A stretch of 64,000 nt of DNA from Dickeya chrysanthemi NCPPB 402 (GCF_000406105.1 NZ_CM001974.1:1713507-1777506), one strand, 5' to 3'. Counted from the stretch's first letter, positions 43,611 through 53,044 are shown. The notes: generated from the letters alone by a model not told the origin. Translations and numbers: made by a program.

Positions 43611-44293
43611 TATTCACCTCCCCGGATTTCACGGTCTGCCTGCCAACTGGTCACGGTAAAACCGAACGGGTTAATCTCTCGCTCCGTATCGCTCATTTCT
43701 TTGCCTGGGTCGGAGTGAAAGGTCAGGCGGGCATCCCAGTATTCTGTGCGGGTACTGTTATCAGCGAGGCGGCGAATAGTCTTTTTGTATCGGAGGGTGG
43801 CGACTTTATCGGGGGCAGTGCCTTCGGTGATCTGGTTTGACAGGATGTCGATTTGCACGGTATGAGCCGCGTTCTGCCAGACCTTGTCCGGGGCATCTTT
43901 TCCGGCATACAGCGCCAGGTAGTCATCGTTGACTGGAGGGCTGTTAAAAACCTGTACTGTTGCATAATCGTCCTGCAGGGAAGGGTACACGTACCGTTCA
44001 CGCAGTCTGACGTAACCGGACGTCATCGCCTTCTGATAAGCGGCCTCAGCCGTCAGACTGGTTTTCGATGCACGGGTGACGTGTTCCACTCGTCCGGTAT
44101 GATTATCCACGGCGTACAGCTCAATGACCGTTTGTTTGAGCGGCAACATCAGCACCACGGCGGTAAGCGCCAGTGCGGCGATGAGCAGGCCCGCACCGCC
44201 AACCATAAACCCGGCTTTTGTGGCACGTTTGTCCCGCTCAATCATCTGCTGCTCAAAGGTGCGCGAATCCGCAAGGAGGGTCTGTTCACTCAT
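43610..44293 (-). CDS. virB8: VirB8 T4SS assembly protein
   Basis: A 227-residue VirB8 with a short cytoplasmic N-terminus, one membrane helix (about residues 28-52: AGFMVGGAGLLIAALALTAV) and a periplasmic NTF2-like domain (VELYAVDNHTG-like start, YVRLRERYVYPSLQDDYATV, VATLRYKKTIRR, WDARLTFHS). It nucleates assembly of the channel and binds VirB10. Its start overlaps virB7 by 8 bp and its stop overlaps the virB9 start. This ordering (B7-B8-B9-B10) is the standard one. Confidence 0.92.
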   Translation of the reverse strand: MSEQTLLADSRTFEQQMIERDKRATKAGFMVGGAGLLIAALALTAVVLMLPLKQTVIELYAVDNHTGRVEHVTRASKTSLTAEAAYQKAMTSGYVRLRERYVYPSLQDDYATVQVFNSPPVNDDYLALYAGKDAPDKVWQNAAHTVQIDILSNQITEGTAPDKVATLRYKKTIRRLADNSTRTEYWDARLTFHSDPGKEMSDTEREINPFGFTVTSWQADREIRGGE

Positions 44294-44423
44294 GACTGTT
44301 TAACTCCGCCATTATCTGAGGGGTGTTCACCGGGATGCCCTGACCACCAAAGGCAGGGGGACGGGGAGACTGCGCGCATCCGGAAAGCGCGCACAGCAAA
44401 ACCAGAGCAATCAAGCGTTTCAT
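44286..44423 (-). CDS. virB7: VirB7 lipoprotein (45 residues)
   Basis: A short gene read directly from the minus strand: MKRLIALVLLCALSGCAQSP, with the lipobox LSGC giving Cys16 as the lipidated residue, then a Pro-rich tail ending NSHE. VirB7 lipoproteins are this small, anchor VirB9 to the outer membrane and always sit before virB8. It overlaps the virB8 start by 8 bp. The 92 bp up to the virB6 stop hold nothing else. Confidence 0.88.
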   Translation of the reverse strand: MKRLIALVLLCALSGCAQSPRPPAFGGQGIPVNTPQIMAELNSHE

Positions 44424-44515
44424 GGGGTTTTTCCTCAGTGAGATCAGTGGAATGAAAACACGGCTATGTTTTCACAAGGGATGTAACGGGGAGATTTCGA
44501 CCAGGGATGACAGAT

Positions 44516-45580
44516 TTAACGATGGAATTTTTGAACGGCCGTTTCTCTTGATTGCGCCAGTCGCCGGGCTTCGTTGCGGGCAATCATCTGCTCAATCGCG
44601 TTTTTACGTGCCTGAGCCGCACTGTATCCCGGACCACTGCCGGGTTTACCCGCACTGGCATTTCTCCAGCCCTGAATATTGTCCTGAAGGGTACGGGTAG
44701 TCTGCTTACCGGCTCCTGCTGCCAGTTTCCCGGCACCAAACGCCGCCGCGCCGATACCCACTGCCGCCAGCCCCTGCATGGATACGGTTGCACTGGCCCC
44801 GGCCAGCGCGCTGGCCAGTTTTGCGGAGAGGTAGACCAGTATTGCAGCACAGACACCGGCCAGACAGACCTGTGCGCCTAGCTCCACAATGTTGGATTGT
44901 GCAGACAGTTGTGTTGCAATATCTAACCGCGAGTTTAGATAATTAACGACAATGTGCAGCGACAACGCAGAGAACAGAACTGTTAATATGGCGGCGAACA
45001 CATTTTGCAGCCAGTTGTTAAACATGGGGCGTAAAAAGCCATACAACAGACAAAAGATAAATACGGGAGCTGTAATACTTAGCAGTAAAACCATGACTTC
45101 CGCGATCATTGAAATAAAGGCGGTGATAATCATTAAAACGAATATCCCGAGCCAGACATAAAATTGAGCCGTCATACCCTCATCTTTTATGTATGTTGAG
45201 TTATCCATGTCGTGTAACGTTTTACCTAATACCTTCGCTTTACCCCACAAACTATCCAGTAACTGCCAGATATTATCGCTGCCGGAAAATCCCTCCTTCA
45301 GGCCATTGATGGAATCAATAACTCCATCGAGATAACCGCTGACATTTGCCACAAAGGACAGGATGATTGCCATCCTCATGATGTCCCACGTGACATCCTC
45401 CATTGGCGTGGACAACTTACCTGCCAGGGTCTGGTATCCACGCCACATGATATAGAGCGTGGCTGACGTTGCCGCCAGCCCCACCATCATGGAGGAGTAT
45501 GACATCATCAGTCCCTTTGTGGCGTCAGTAACTCCTCCTATCAGGTGTTTTTCAACACCGATAAATACACCACCGGGCAT
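44516..45580 (-). CDS. virB6: VirB6 polytopic T4SS inner-membrane protein
   Basis: A 354-residue inner-membrane channel protein. After an amphipathic start it has hydrophobic segments near 25-46, 68-86, 145-170, 172-192, 195-222 and 240-265, with the conserved Trp-rich TrbL/VirB6 stretch (TLYIMWRGYQTLAGKL). The Gly/Ala-rich C-terminus (GLAAVGIGAAAFGAGKLAAGAGKQ region) and a basic tail follow. VirB6 builds the DNA path across the inner membrane. It lies 11 bp after eexN and 93 bp before virB7. Confidence 0.9.
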   Translation of the reverse strand: MPGGVFIGVEKHLIGGVTDATKGLMMSYSSMMVGLAATSATLYIMWRGYQTLAGKLSTPMEDVTWDIMRMAIILSFVANVSGYLDGVIDSINGLKEGFSGSDNIWQLLDSLWGKAKVLGKTLHDMDNSTYIKDEGMTAQFYVWLGIFVLMIITAFISMIAEVMVLLLSITAPVFIFCLLYGFLRPMFNNWLQNVFAAILTVLFSALSLHIVVNYLNSRLDIATQLSAQSNIVELGAQVCLAGVCAAILVYLSAKLASALAGASATVSMQGLAAVGIGAAAFGAGKLAAGAGKQTTRTLQDNIQGWRNASAGKPGSGPGYSAAQARKNAIEQMIARNEARRLAQSRETAVQKFHR

Positions 45581-45590
45581 ATTAACCTCA

Positions 45591-45815
45591 CTATGAGTTC
45601 AGGTCGGGAGTGGGGGCATTCAACTGCTGAATTTGATAATGGGCTTCATTGGCGTTTTTACAGTTATCTGAGGCATCGCCGGTTTTCTGGCATTTTTCAT
45701 ACACCGCTTTTAACTCATCGGGATGATCTTTGTACCACTGAGTGGTTTTGGCTTCTTCTTTGCAGCCACTAATGATGAATAATAAGGACAGGAAAGAGAG
45801 GGTTAATAAACGCAT
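45591..45815 (-). CDS. eexN: EexN-like entry-exclusion lipoprotein
   Basis: A 74-residue lipoprotein with lipobox IISGC (Cys18) and the EexN-type segment YKDHPDELKAVYEKCQKTG, followed by SDNCKNA. EexN proteins reduce uptake of a related element by a cell that already carries it, probably by acting on VirB6. It sits between virB5 and virB6, its usual place in IncN-like loci. Its last residues (APTPDLNS) nearly repeat those of VirB5 (APTPDLNG), an odd shared tail. Confidence 0.85.
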   Translation of the reverse strand: MRLLTLSFLSLLFIISGCKEEAKTTQWYKDHPDELKAVYEKCQKTGDASDNCKNANEAHYQIQQLNAPTPDLNS

Positions 45816-45826
45816 GTGAGACTCCT

Positions 45827-46534
45827 TTAGCCGTTTAAATCAGGGGTTGGCGCAGTTAACTGTTGCTGATTCCACTGTTTAATACGCACATCCTCCAGTA
45901 CTTTTTCGCGCTTTTCTGCTGCCTTTACGCTCATTTCCCACTGGTCAGTGAGCGTGTTCAGCATCACTGATTTTAGCTGAATGCTGTTGGCAAGGTCCTG
46001 AGACTCCTTTGAGTCTTTGGATAGTGCGATACGGTTCGAGAGGCCGTTAATCTCGCCCAGTGTCTGGCTGACCTGTTCTTGGATCTCGTCAGTCTGCTCA
46101 AGCTGGATCGCCTTATTGATGACCAGCTGTTTGCAGGTATCTGCATAGCGTCCTGACTGTTCGACATTGCAGGTATCGAAAACCCGGTACTTCTCATACA
46201 GCGAGTCGAACTGCCCGGAGGTGCCGCCGGAAAGTAGCAGGTCATTGAGTGTCTGGCCGGGTTTGCGCAGTTTTTCCAGATCCGATTTCAGACTCTTCGC
46301 CTGATCCACAAAATCTGCAATATCCCGGACGCCGGTGGCCGTCGCTAACTGATTTTTATACGCCTGGATCTGGCTCTGATAATGTTGCGCGGTCTGCATC
46401 CAGCGCTGCGCTTCTTTCAGCCATTCGAGCTCACGCAGCGGGTCAGCATCAACAAGGACCGGAATACCGGCGTGCGCCAGCGGGCTGACAATGACGCACG
46501 CGAAAATCAGGGCATGAAAACGCCTTTTCATCAT
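45827..46534 (-). CDS. virB5: VirB5 minor pilus protein
   Basis: A 235-residue exported VirB5. Signal peptide MMKRRFHALIFACVIVSPLAHA, then GIPVLVDADPLRELEWLKEA and three long helices typical of this pilus-tip adhesin (residues 40-110, 130-160, 170-215). The C-terminus ends APTPDLNG. AAGGAG precedes two adjacent Met codons (46534 and 46531); either could be used. It follows the virB4 stop by 17 bp. Confidence 0.88.
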   Translation of the reverse strand: MMKRRFHALIFACVIVSPLAHAGIPVLVDADPLRELEWLKEAQRWMQTAQHYQSQIQAYKNQLATATGVRDIADFVDQAKSLKSDLEKLRKPGQTLNDLLLSGGTSGQFDSLYEKYRVFDTCNVEQSGRYADTCKQLVINKAIQLEQTDEIQEQVSQTLGEINGLSNRIALSKDSKESQDLANSIQLKSVMLNTLTDQWEMSVKAAEKREKVLEDVRIKQWNQQQLTAPTPDLNG

Positions 46535-46551
46535 GGATCTCCTTTGGGTCA

Positions 46552-49296
46552 TCAGAGTGCCTGAGCCAGGTAGGGTTCCAGCCATTCATGGGGCTGCATC
46601 CCTTCACGGTACAGGGAATCAAAGATTTCGAGGTTGTCGGCGCTGCCGCTCATCACTCTGGTGTATCTGCCGACACCGGAGAGGTCGAGCGTCACGCGTG
46701 CAGCAAAACGTTTTGTGTCGCCACGCCTGAACTGATTTTTCACTACCACATACTGGCGGGCCTGCGGATCCAGATTTTTCACCACATCGAACACTTCCGG
46801 TTCAAATTTCATCCCGTCAACATAGTGCGCCCGGTCGGCACTGGGGTTGGCCGCCAGGATCTGCGTGCCGCACTGCTCAATCACGGCGGGCGCAATCTCA
46901 TCCCTGATGATCTCCGCCGGGGACTGGGTGCCCACAACCAGCATCCCGTTGAGCTTACGGATGGTTTTCAGTCGGTTATAGGCGAAATCCTTAAAGATCG
47001 GATCCCGCAGCCATTTCCAGAACTCATCCATGAAGATAACCAGTCGTCGTCCGTCGAGCAGCGTGGTGATGCGGTACAGCAGGTAAAAGGAGATCGGCGC
47101 ACAGACATTGGCATCATCCAGAAACTCCGTGCCGTCAATGCCAAAATTATCGCAGTGGCTGATATCGAAGGTATCCGATACGTTATCAAAGACCCAGCCA
47201 AACTCGCCACCCTGCGCCCACTGCGACAGACGAACACTCAGACCGTTCTCCTGCGCCTCACGGGTGGCAGGCTCTGGCAGATTCTCCAGTAAACGGGTGA
47301 TCCCATGGATGCGGTACTGTGGCTCATTACTCATCACCGCCTGTACGGCGTCATTCAGCCGGCGTTCATCACGGGGCGTGATGGTCGCGCCGTTACGCGT
47401 ACACAACAGTTTCATCAACTGACTGATGAAACTGATATTGCGTTTGGTGGGCAACAGCGAAAACGGATTCCAACCCGTGGGGTCGCCATGCGTGATGCGA
47501 TAGTAACGGCCTCCCAGCGCCCGGATATTCATTTCCGCGCCCCGATCTTTGTCCAGATAAACGGTGGTCAGTCGTTTAGTTTTCGCATCCGGAGAAAAAC
47601 TGTCCGGACGGCCGTATTTCTGTTGCATGTTTTCAAGGAACGTCATCAGCATGGTTTTACCCGAACCGTTGGTGCCGAGAATGCAGGTACTGGCCGGGTT
47701 CTTCTCGTTGAACTCGTCCTTGTCCGCCAGCGTGTTATGCAGGTTCAGATAGTAACCATCTCCTGACGGGGTGCGCAGTAAGGCCATCGCATCCCCCCAG
47801 GGTGCATTATTGCGTTTGCCGGGGTAGAAATTGTGCAGTGCGGCCAGCTCAACAAAGTTCTGACTGCTCAGCTCTCCCTTGCGGGGTCGCAGGCGATAAT
47901 TGCCGGGCAGTTGTGCCAGATACGCGGCTGAAAGAGAAAGCGCGGCGGGAACCGGTGTAATGCCGAGGTTGTTCAGGGCATTGCTGATTTCACTGGTATC
48001 GGCCACCAGGCTGTCCAGCGAGCGGGAAAACACCATGATGGATAAATGGTGTTTTCCATAGGCGATCTTCCCCGAGGTCAGCAGGTCAAGTGCCACATCC
48101 AGATCCAGTCGCTGTGACACCGCATCGTCATCTGCACTCATTAACAGACGTCGGGTGCGTTTGATGGCCTTGCGGGCTTCTTCACGTGACATGCAGGTGT
48201 ACGACTGTGTAATTATATAATCGCAGGGGGCGTACAGCAGCGAGTCCATCATCCCTGTCGCGGTCTCCTCCGGGAACTCCTTCACCTCCAGCCCCCGGAA
48301 ATACTGTGCGCCGCTGGCGTGGTTTATCTGCCCGGACTCGCCAGAAAAGAACAGCGCCGCCGACCCCATCATCGAATACGCAGGAGCGCGGGTGACGCGT
48401 ACCCTGCGCCACTGGTGCGTCAACAGGTACTCATAAAAGGATAACTGGGAGGAGAATACCGCGTGATCTTCGGTGAACGTGCCAAGATGACGTGCGGCGT
48501 AGCGTGACAGTGCGGCATCGAGCGAGCCTTTGATTTCCAGCATTTCCCGCAGTGCAGCGTCAAGTTCTTTCAGTTTCTTGCCGTCATTCATGCGTCTGCG
48601 CCCGGCCTTTTCCAGGCTGACAAACGGACGGTAACAGACAGTCAGGAACAGGCGGTTACGGCGAAACGGATCCGCCGCCAGCGAGGCATAATACAGACGG
48701 CTGATTTCATCTGCGTAAGGGTTGCCGGATGCCTTATGCAGCGAATCGATAAACGGCTCCCGCACGTTATGGATATAAAAGGTGACCGGCATCCCCTCGA
48801 ATGAGCGGATGAGTCCGTGCAACTGGTTGCAGTCAATACTGAGGGTTTTTTCTGATTCGCAGTCAAACGGGATCCCCGTCAGTTCCCAGGTGCAGTAGAG
48901 GTCACTATTGGGAGAGCGGACAACATGCTGATGAATATGCGATGAATACGGAATGTACTTCCTGAGCGTGGCACATTGATTCAGTTTCATGGCGTTGAGA
49001 AACTCCGTGATATCAACAGCATCATGCTCAACGGGCATAAATACTGTTGCGCCAAACAGCCGGTTTGCTGCCGGTTTTCCTCTTGCCCTGAGCCAGACGG
49101 CAATCAGGCTGAACCGCATGGGTTCATTCCGGGTGAGGGATTTCATCACCAGAAATTCAACCGGGAGCAGGGCAAGGAAAGCGACGGAAGTCCAGACAGC
49201 GACGATGATGGTGAACCCTGTGACACCCAGCAGGGGCACCATCGGCACCCCCCACAGTGCCGCCGGGCGTTTCATTGCTTTGAGCAGCTTTGCCAT
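46552..49296 (-). CDS. virB4: VirB3-VirB4 fusion ATPase
   Basis: A 914-residue protein in which a VirB3-like N-terminus (about 1-75, two membrane helices in VPLLGVTGFTIIVAVWTS and LALLPVEFLVMK) is fused to the VirB4 ATPase. The VirB4 N-domain runs to about 440; the motor has Walker A GTNGSGKTM near 520, Walker B-type VIFMDEFWKWL near 760 and the GTQSPAEI motif. It energises pilus subunit extraction and substrate transfer. Fusion of B3 to B4 is known in several families, including pKM101 relatives. It lies 10 bp after virB2. Confidence 0.93.
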   Translation of the reverse strand: MAKLLKAMKRPAALWGVPMVPLLGVTGFTIIVAVWTSVAFLALLPVEFLVMKSLTRNEPMRFSLIAVWLRARGKPAANRLFGATVFMPVEHDAVDITEFLNAMKLNQCATLRKYIPYSSHIHQHVVRSPNSDLYCTWELTGIPFDCESEKTLSIDCNQLHGLIRSFEGMPVTFYIHNVREPFIDSLHKASGNPYADEISRLYYASLAADPFRRNRLFLTVCYRPFVSLEKAGRRRMNDGKKLKELDAALREMLEIKGSLDAALSRYAARHLGTFTEDHAVFSSQLSFYEYLLTHQWRRVRVTRAPAYSMMGSAALFFSGESGQINHASGAQYFRGLEVKEFPEETATGMMDSLLYAPCDYIITQSYTCMSREEARKAIKRTRRLLMSADDDAVSQRLDLDVALDLLTSGKIAYGKHHLSIMVFSRSLDSLVADTSEISNALNNLGITPVPAALSLSAAYLAQLPGNYRLRPRKGELSSQNFVELAALHNFYPGKRNNAPWGDAMALLRTPSGDGYYLNLHNTLADKDEFNEKNPASTCILGTNGSGKTMLMTFLENMQQKYGRPDSFSPDAKTKRLTTVYLDKDRGAEMNIRALGGRYYRITHGDPTGWNPFSLLPTKRNISFISQLMKLLCTRNGATITPRDERRLNDAVQAVMSNEPQYRIHGITRLLENLPEPATREAQENGLSVRLSQWAQGGEFGWVFDNVSDTFDISHCDNFGIDGTEFLDDANVCAPISFYLLYRITTLLDGRRLVIFMDEFWKWLRDPIFKDFAYNRLKTIRKLNGMLVVGTQSPAEIIRDEIAPAVIEQCGTQILAANPSADRAHYVDGMKFEPEVFDVVKNLDPQARQYVVVKNQFRRGDTKRFAARVTLDLSGVGRYTRVMSGSADNLEIFDSLYREGMQPHEWLEPYLAQAL

Positions 49297-49306
49297 AGAT
49301 GACCTC

Positions 49307-49600
49307 TCAGCTCATCAGCAGTGCGCCGATCTCACTGCCCCCGCCAATCAGGATCCCGCCAATAATGATGTAGGCGCACTGGGAAAGGCTTTCGCCTTTC
49401 CAGAGGGTCTTGTAACCCACCCAGATCACGGCCACGGTGATGGTGATGGCCGCCAGACCATGAAGACCGGTGGAGACCTTTTCCATCACGGTATTTGCGC
49501 GAGTGAAACCATCGGCAAACGCCGGGGGGGCAGAAAAAACCATGAGCACACCTACGGAAACAGGACTGACAGCGGCCTTTAGCTTGCGAAATAGTGTCAT
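49307..49600 (-). CDS. virB2: VirB2 major pilin
   Basis: A 97-residue pilin. A long signal peptide ends near FADGF (about residue 30), followed by two hydrophobic helices (AAITITVAVIWVGYKTL and CAYIIIGGILIGGGSEIGALL) with a short polar loop, as in VirB2/TrbC pilins. It polymerises, with phospholipid, into the conjugative pilus. It overlaps the virB1 stop by 4 bp (ATGA). Confidence 0.9.
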   Translation of the reverse strand: MTLFRKLKAAVSPVSVGVLMVFSAPPAFADGFTRANTVMEKVSTGLHGLAAITITVAVIWVGYKTLWKGESLSQCAYIIIGGILIGGGSEIGALLMS

Positions 49601-50310
49601 TCTTCTTCCTTCTCACGGGGTGACAGGGAGAGGCTCCGGCGCACTGACGGCGCGGAGGTCTGTGCGATGGCGATTTTCCCCTGACGGAGTTTTGCGGGGA
49701 CACCCCGGACGACGGTCCCGGGCCAGATCAGACGGGGAGGGGATGGCTTATCAACAGGGATGGCTTCGAGGGGAGTCGGCGTTGTGGATTTATCCGCGCG
49801 GGTGCCCGGTACGGCATAACGGGAAGATGCCGAAACATAACCCATCCGCTGCAGATAGCTGGTCCCGGAAAAAGCCGCTTCAGGCTGTAGTCCTGTACGG
49901 AAATTGCCGGAGTAATAGCAGCTCAACGCTCTTTTCAGGGAACCGCCACGTTGGTAGCAGTCGCTGAGAATGCGTTCAAAAATCAACAAATTGGTGCAGG
50001 GATCAAGCAGGTCAGAGGCCGTCACGCCGTAATGATGGAAATTGGTGCTGGTGATTTGCATCAGCCCCACAGAGTAACGGCGTCCCTGTGCCATAAGGCG
50101 GCGAATAATGAGCTCAGCTTTGTCCCGGCTGGCGGGCTGATGGGAGATAACATTGTTATCTCCGAGGGAGCGAGTTGCCTTCGGAATTATTTCGGCGATG
50201 GCATAGGGGTTAAAACCGGATTCCACCCGTGCCACGTCGAGCGCAGTGGACGGATGAATGCTGGCGGCACACTGCATGGCCGCCGCCAGAAAGGCAGTGG
50301 TGGAAAGCAT
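49597..50310 (-). CDS. virB1: VirB1 lytic transglycosylase
   Basis: A 237-residue peptidoglycan-cutting enzyme. The first residues (MLSTTAFLAAAMQCAASIHP) act as a weak signal or membrane anchor, and the SLT fold follows with the catalytic Glu in VARVESGFNPYAI, then YSVGLMQITSTNFHHYGV and ALSCYYSGNF. It opens the wall for the channel. The C-terminus is Pro-rich and Arg-rich without a clear domain. The frame extends to 50475, but homology starts at ATG 50310. Most of the window's T4SS genes follow it in order. Confidence 0.9.
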   Translation of the reverse strand: MLSTTAFLAAAMQCAASIHPSTALDVARVESGFNPYAIAEIIPKATRSLGDNNVISHQPASRDKAELIIRRLMAQGRRYSVGLMQITSTNFHHYGVTASDLLDPCTNLLIFERILSDCYQRGGSLKRALSCYYSGNFRTGLQPEAAFSGTSYLQRMGYVSASSRYAVPGTRADKSTTPTPLEAIPVDKPSPPRLIWPGTVVRGVPAKLRQGKIAIAQTSAPSVRRSLSLSPREKEEE

Positions 50311-50386
50311 GATGGCCTCGGAATTGAAGGCAGCGTGCCAGTCAGTCGATCCGGCACGCTGCGGAGTAAGGAGTAATAAAGAAGGG

Positions 50387-50620
50387 TTAAAGCGCCGTTT
50401 CGCCGGGCTCCGCACTCTGTGGAAGATTGCTATCCTCCCGTGGCTCAAGCAGGACCAGTTTGCCGGAAACCGCAATACCGGGTGTCAGAACAATATTCAG
50501 GCCGGGCTTGCCGTTATGGGCAAATGCCACGCCAACCCTGGTCCAGTAGGTGTTTTTTTCGCCCTGCGGATCGGGCGGACCTTCCTGGGTGACAAATACG
50601 TGGTAGATGGGTTTTCTCAT
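50387..50620 (-). CDS. Small conserved-looking protein, first gene of T4SS operon
   Basis: A 77-residue soluble protein beginning MRKPIYHVFVTQEGPPDP and with TYWTRVGVAFAHNGKPGLNI, LTPGIAVSGKLVLLEP. The strand-rich layout with a hydrophobic NIVLTPGIAVSGKLVL stretch recalls small beta-barrel proteins such as DUF736 relatives, but no known motif is conserved. It lies 76 bp before virB1 and appears to be the first gene after the boxA leader. A regulatory or nucleic-acid-binding role is a guess. Confidence 0.5.
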   Translation of the reverse strand: MRKPIYHVFVTQEGPPDPQGEKNTYWTRVGVAFAHNGKPGLNIVLTPGIAVSGKLVLLEPREDSNLPQSAEPGETAL

Positions 50621-50754
50621 GAATTATCCTCTCATCAGAACGACAACGAATGAAATAAACGGGTCACATCCCGATTCTGCATTCCGGTTTTAACGGGTCA
50701 GCGAGAACATTCAGCGGCACCCTGAATTGTGGTTGTGTGAAAGCCCGAAACATA

Positions 50755-50767
50755 TTGTTAAAGAGCA
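50755..50767 (-). promoter_or_regulatory. boxA antitermination element in T4SS leader
   Basis: TGCTCTTTAACAA on the minus strand is identical to the core boxA of enterobacterial rRNA operon leaders, where NusB/NusE load to prevent Rho termination. It sits about 135 bp upstream of the first gene of a 17-kb leftward operon. The remaining gap 50621-51103 must also contain the promoter, which I could not place with confidence. Confidence 0.65.
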
Positions 50768-51103
50768 ATACTCGGCCCGGACGAATAAACGTCCATCAAG
50801 CTCGTCAGTGGAAGGTGACGCGATTAGCGTGCGATATCAGTGTTAGGAGGGGAATGCTAAAATCAAAATGGGAATGAGAGAGAAAATAAATAGTGTGTTA
50901 ATTATTTGTACGGGTGGGTTGTCTCAACTTAAATTTGATCAGGAACTGTTGTACGTCATGGACAAAACTAATCAGGTAAACAGGTAAATGGATTTTTGAA
51001 AAGAAGCCGTAGTCGGCGAAATCAGAAAACGGCCTTAATAGCTTTATTCAGAAAAAGATCGTTACCAAAAGCCGTTTCTCATATTATTAACATGTTCGAT
51101 AAA

Positions 51104-51967
51104 TCAAGTGGTTCTGCCACGTTGGGGCAGTGCACTTACAATGACGGCTACAACTATCACGCTACCGCCAAGTAATGTTCTGGTATCTGGCGCAGTGCCA
51201 AACCACACGATACTGAACGTAATCGCCCAAACAGGTTCAAGAGATATAATAACCGCAGCTTTTCCTGCATCCACATAACGTAGAACATACGTCAGCATGC
51301 TGTAAGCCACTCCAGTGCAAACCACGCCAATAAAGATGATGTGAAGAAGGGATGAAAAATCCGCCTGCATAATCCCTCCTGCGCCCATTGGGGTTACCAC
51401 TATGGCGCAAAACATACACTGAATAAAGGATGACTGCAGAGGGGTTCCACTCGTTTTCGCATGGTTATTATACAGAACAATAATGGCATAGGAGGCCCCG
51501 GCCGCTAGTGCCCAGAGCAGCGCATTGCGGTCGCTTCCTCCTACCACGATATTCGGAGAAATAACAATAAGTCCGGCTGCAATCAGAAACATTGCCAGCA
51601 CATCACGCCATCCGACATATGAACGGAAAATGCACCATCCAAATACTGAAACAAAGATAGGAAAACAGGCGAATCCAAGTGTGCCAACAGCAACACCTCC
51701 TCGTTCAACCCCGGTGAAAAAACACACCCAGTGTAAGGCAAGCAGTACACCATTCATCAGGTAATGAAACCAATCTTTTCGCGTCAGACTATTGAGGGTA
51801 TATGATCTGGTACAAACCAATACAAGCAGTAGCGTGAGGGTCGCAAAAAAGGCTCGTCCAGCAACAATGGACGATGCAGAAACAGTAAGTTGTTTAGCGA
51901 GAACAGCCGATAAGCCGAACAGCATGGTGCAAAGATGAACACCGGCAGATAATTTAATTTTTTCCAA
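51104..51967 (-). CDS. EamA-family DMT transporter
   Basis: A 287-residue inner-membrane exporter of the drug/metabolite transporter superfamily: ten hydrophobic segments in two EamA repeats (about 5-140 and 150-282), with the typical LHWVCFFTGV and GVVCTGVAYSMLTYVLRYVD stretches and LEPVWAITFSIVWFG near the end of the second repeat. Substrates of such proteins are often amino acids or other metabolites. A LysR regulator is divergently transcribed 100 bp away and probably controls it. No link to conjugation is evident. Confidence 0.85.
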   Translation of the reverse strand: MEKIKLSAGVHLCTMLFGLSAVLAKQLTVSASSIVAGRAFFATLTLLLVLVCTRSYTLNSLTRKDWFHYLMNGVLLALHWVCFFTGVERGGVAVGTLGFACFPIFVSVFGWCIFRSYVGWRDVLAMFLIAAGLIVISPNIVVGGSDRNALLWALAAGASYAIIVLYNNHAKTSGTPLQSSFIQCMFCAIVVTPMGAGGIMQADFSSLLHIIFIGVVCTGVAYSMLTYVLRYVDAGKAAVIISLEPVWAITFSIVWFGTAPDTRTLLGGSVIVVAVIVSALPQRGRTT

Positions 51968-52067
51968 TGGTACTACCTCCTAGTGCCAAATTAACATTGA
52001 ATGATTCCGCAAAAAAAACGAATAATTTGGCAACTAACCATTCGATAAACAGATAGGTAAGGCATTT

Positions 52068-52919
52068 ATGAACGATGGAGATTTAGAAATCCAATGGTTG
52101 CGAACCTTCCTGACTGTGGTTAAAAAGGGCTCAATGACAGTTGCTGCAGAACAGCTTTGTCGCTCTCAGTCCGCTATCAGCATGCATATTCGCAAACTTG
52201 AGGATGTTCTTGCCGTCAGATTATTCAGCCGGGATTCGAAGAAACTTTCATTAACAACTGCCGGGTACGAGTTACTAAGCTATGCAGAAAAACTACTTCT
52301 TCTTCATTCTCAGACGAAATCTGCAATAAGGCGTTCTGAACTTTGCGGTAAGGTCAGCTTTGGCATACCTGATGATTACGCCTCCGCATATCTGTCTGAG
52401 ATTCTCACGTTCTTCTCACAACATTATCCTGCTGTTGAGCTTAACCTGTTATGTGAACCTTCATCTTTGCTGTTGCCCAAAATTGATGCCGGGACGCTGG
52501 ATGTGGCCATCATTACCCGCGACGTCCCAGACCGAGGTCATTTTCTGTCCCACGAACCGCTTGTATGGGTCGGCTATTTTCCCGAGGACGCGATCGATGA
52601 TGCCCCGCTGCCTGTAGCAATGTATGAATTCGGTAGTGAGGCCAGAAAAAAAATCATAAGCAGTCTTGAACAGGTGACGCAGGGATGCCGAATTATGTAC
52701 AACAGTCCGTACATTGCAGGCCAGATAGCTGTTGCCAAAAGTGGGCTTGCTTTAGCCATTCTTACTCAGTGCAGTGTTCCGGAGGGTATGAAAATCATCA
52801 ATAGCGAGAAACTGCCAAAATTACCAGTACTGGATGTCGCAATCGTCAAAGGTCACCACTGTTTAGATGACCATCCTGCCAGCCGCCTGACTGATGTAGT
52901 GATCGATATGTTCAGATAA
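52068..52919 (+). CDS. LysR-family transcriptional regulator
   Basis: A 283-residue LysR-type regulator. The N-terminal winged HTH spans about residues 8-68 (FLTVVKKGSMTVAAEQL, SQSAISMHIRKLEDVLAVRL). The effector-binding domain follows, including FGIPDDYASAYLSEIL and VAIITRDVPD. It is divergent from the EamA exporter gene, so it probably binds the 100-bp intergenic region (51968-52067) and controls both genes in response to a small ligand, likely the exporter substrate. Confidence 0.9.
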   Translation: MNDGDLEIQWLRTFLTVVKKGSMTVAAEQLCRSQSAISMHIRKLEDVLAVRLFSRDSKKLSLTTAGYELLSYAEKLLLLHSQTKSAIRRSELCGKVSFGIPDDYASAYLSEILTFFSQHYPAVELNLLCEPSSLLLPKIDAGTLDVAIITRDVPDRGHFLSHEPLVWVGYFPEDAIDDAPLPVAMYEFGSEARKKIISSLEQVTQGCRIMYNSPYIAGQIAVAKSGLALAILTQCSVPEGMKIINSEKLPKLPVLDVAIVKGHHCLDDHPASRLTDVVIDMFR

Positions 52920-53044
52920 GAAAAATGTTACTGATTGCTGGTGATGGTCCGTTTTTCGCTCGCAGCTGATTGTAAGGTCTTATCTAAATAACTTTGCATA
53001 TTACCACTCCACAATATGCATAATGATTTATTAAAATAATGAAA

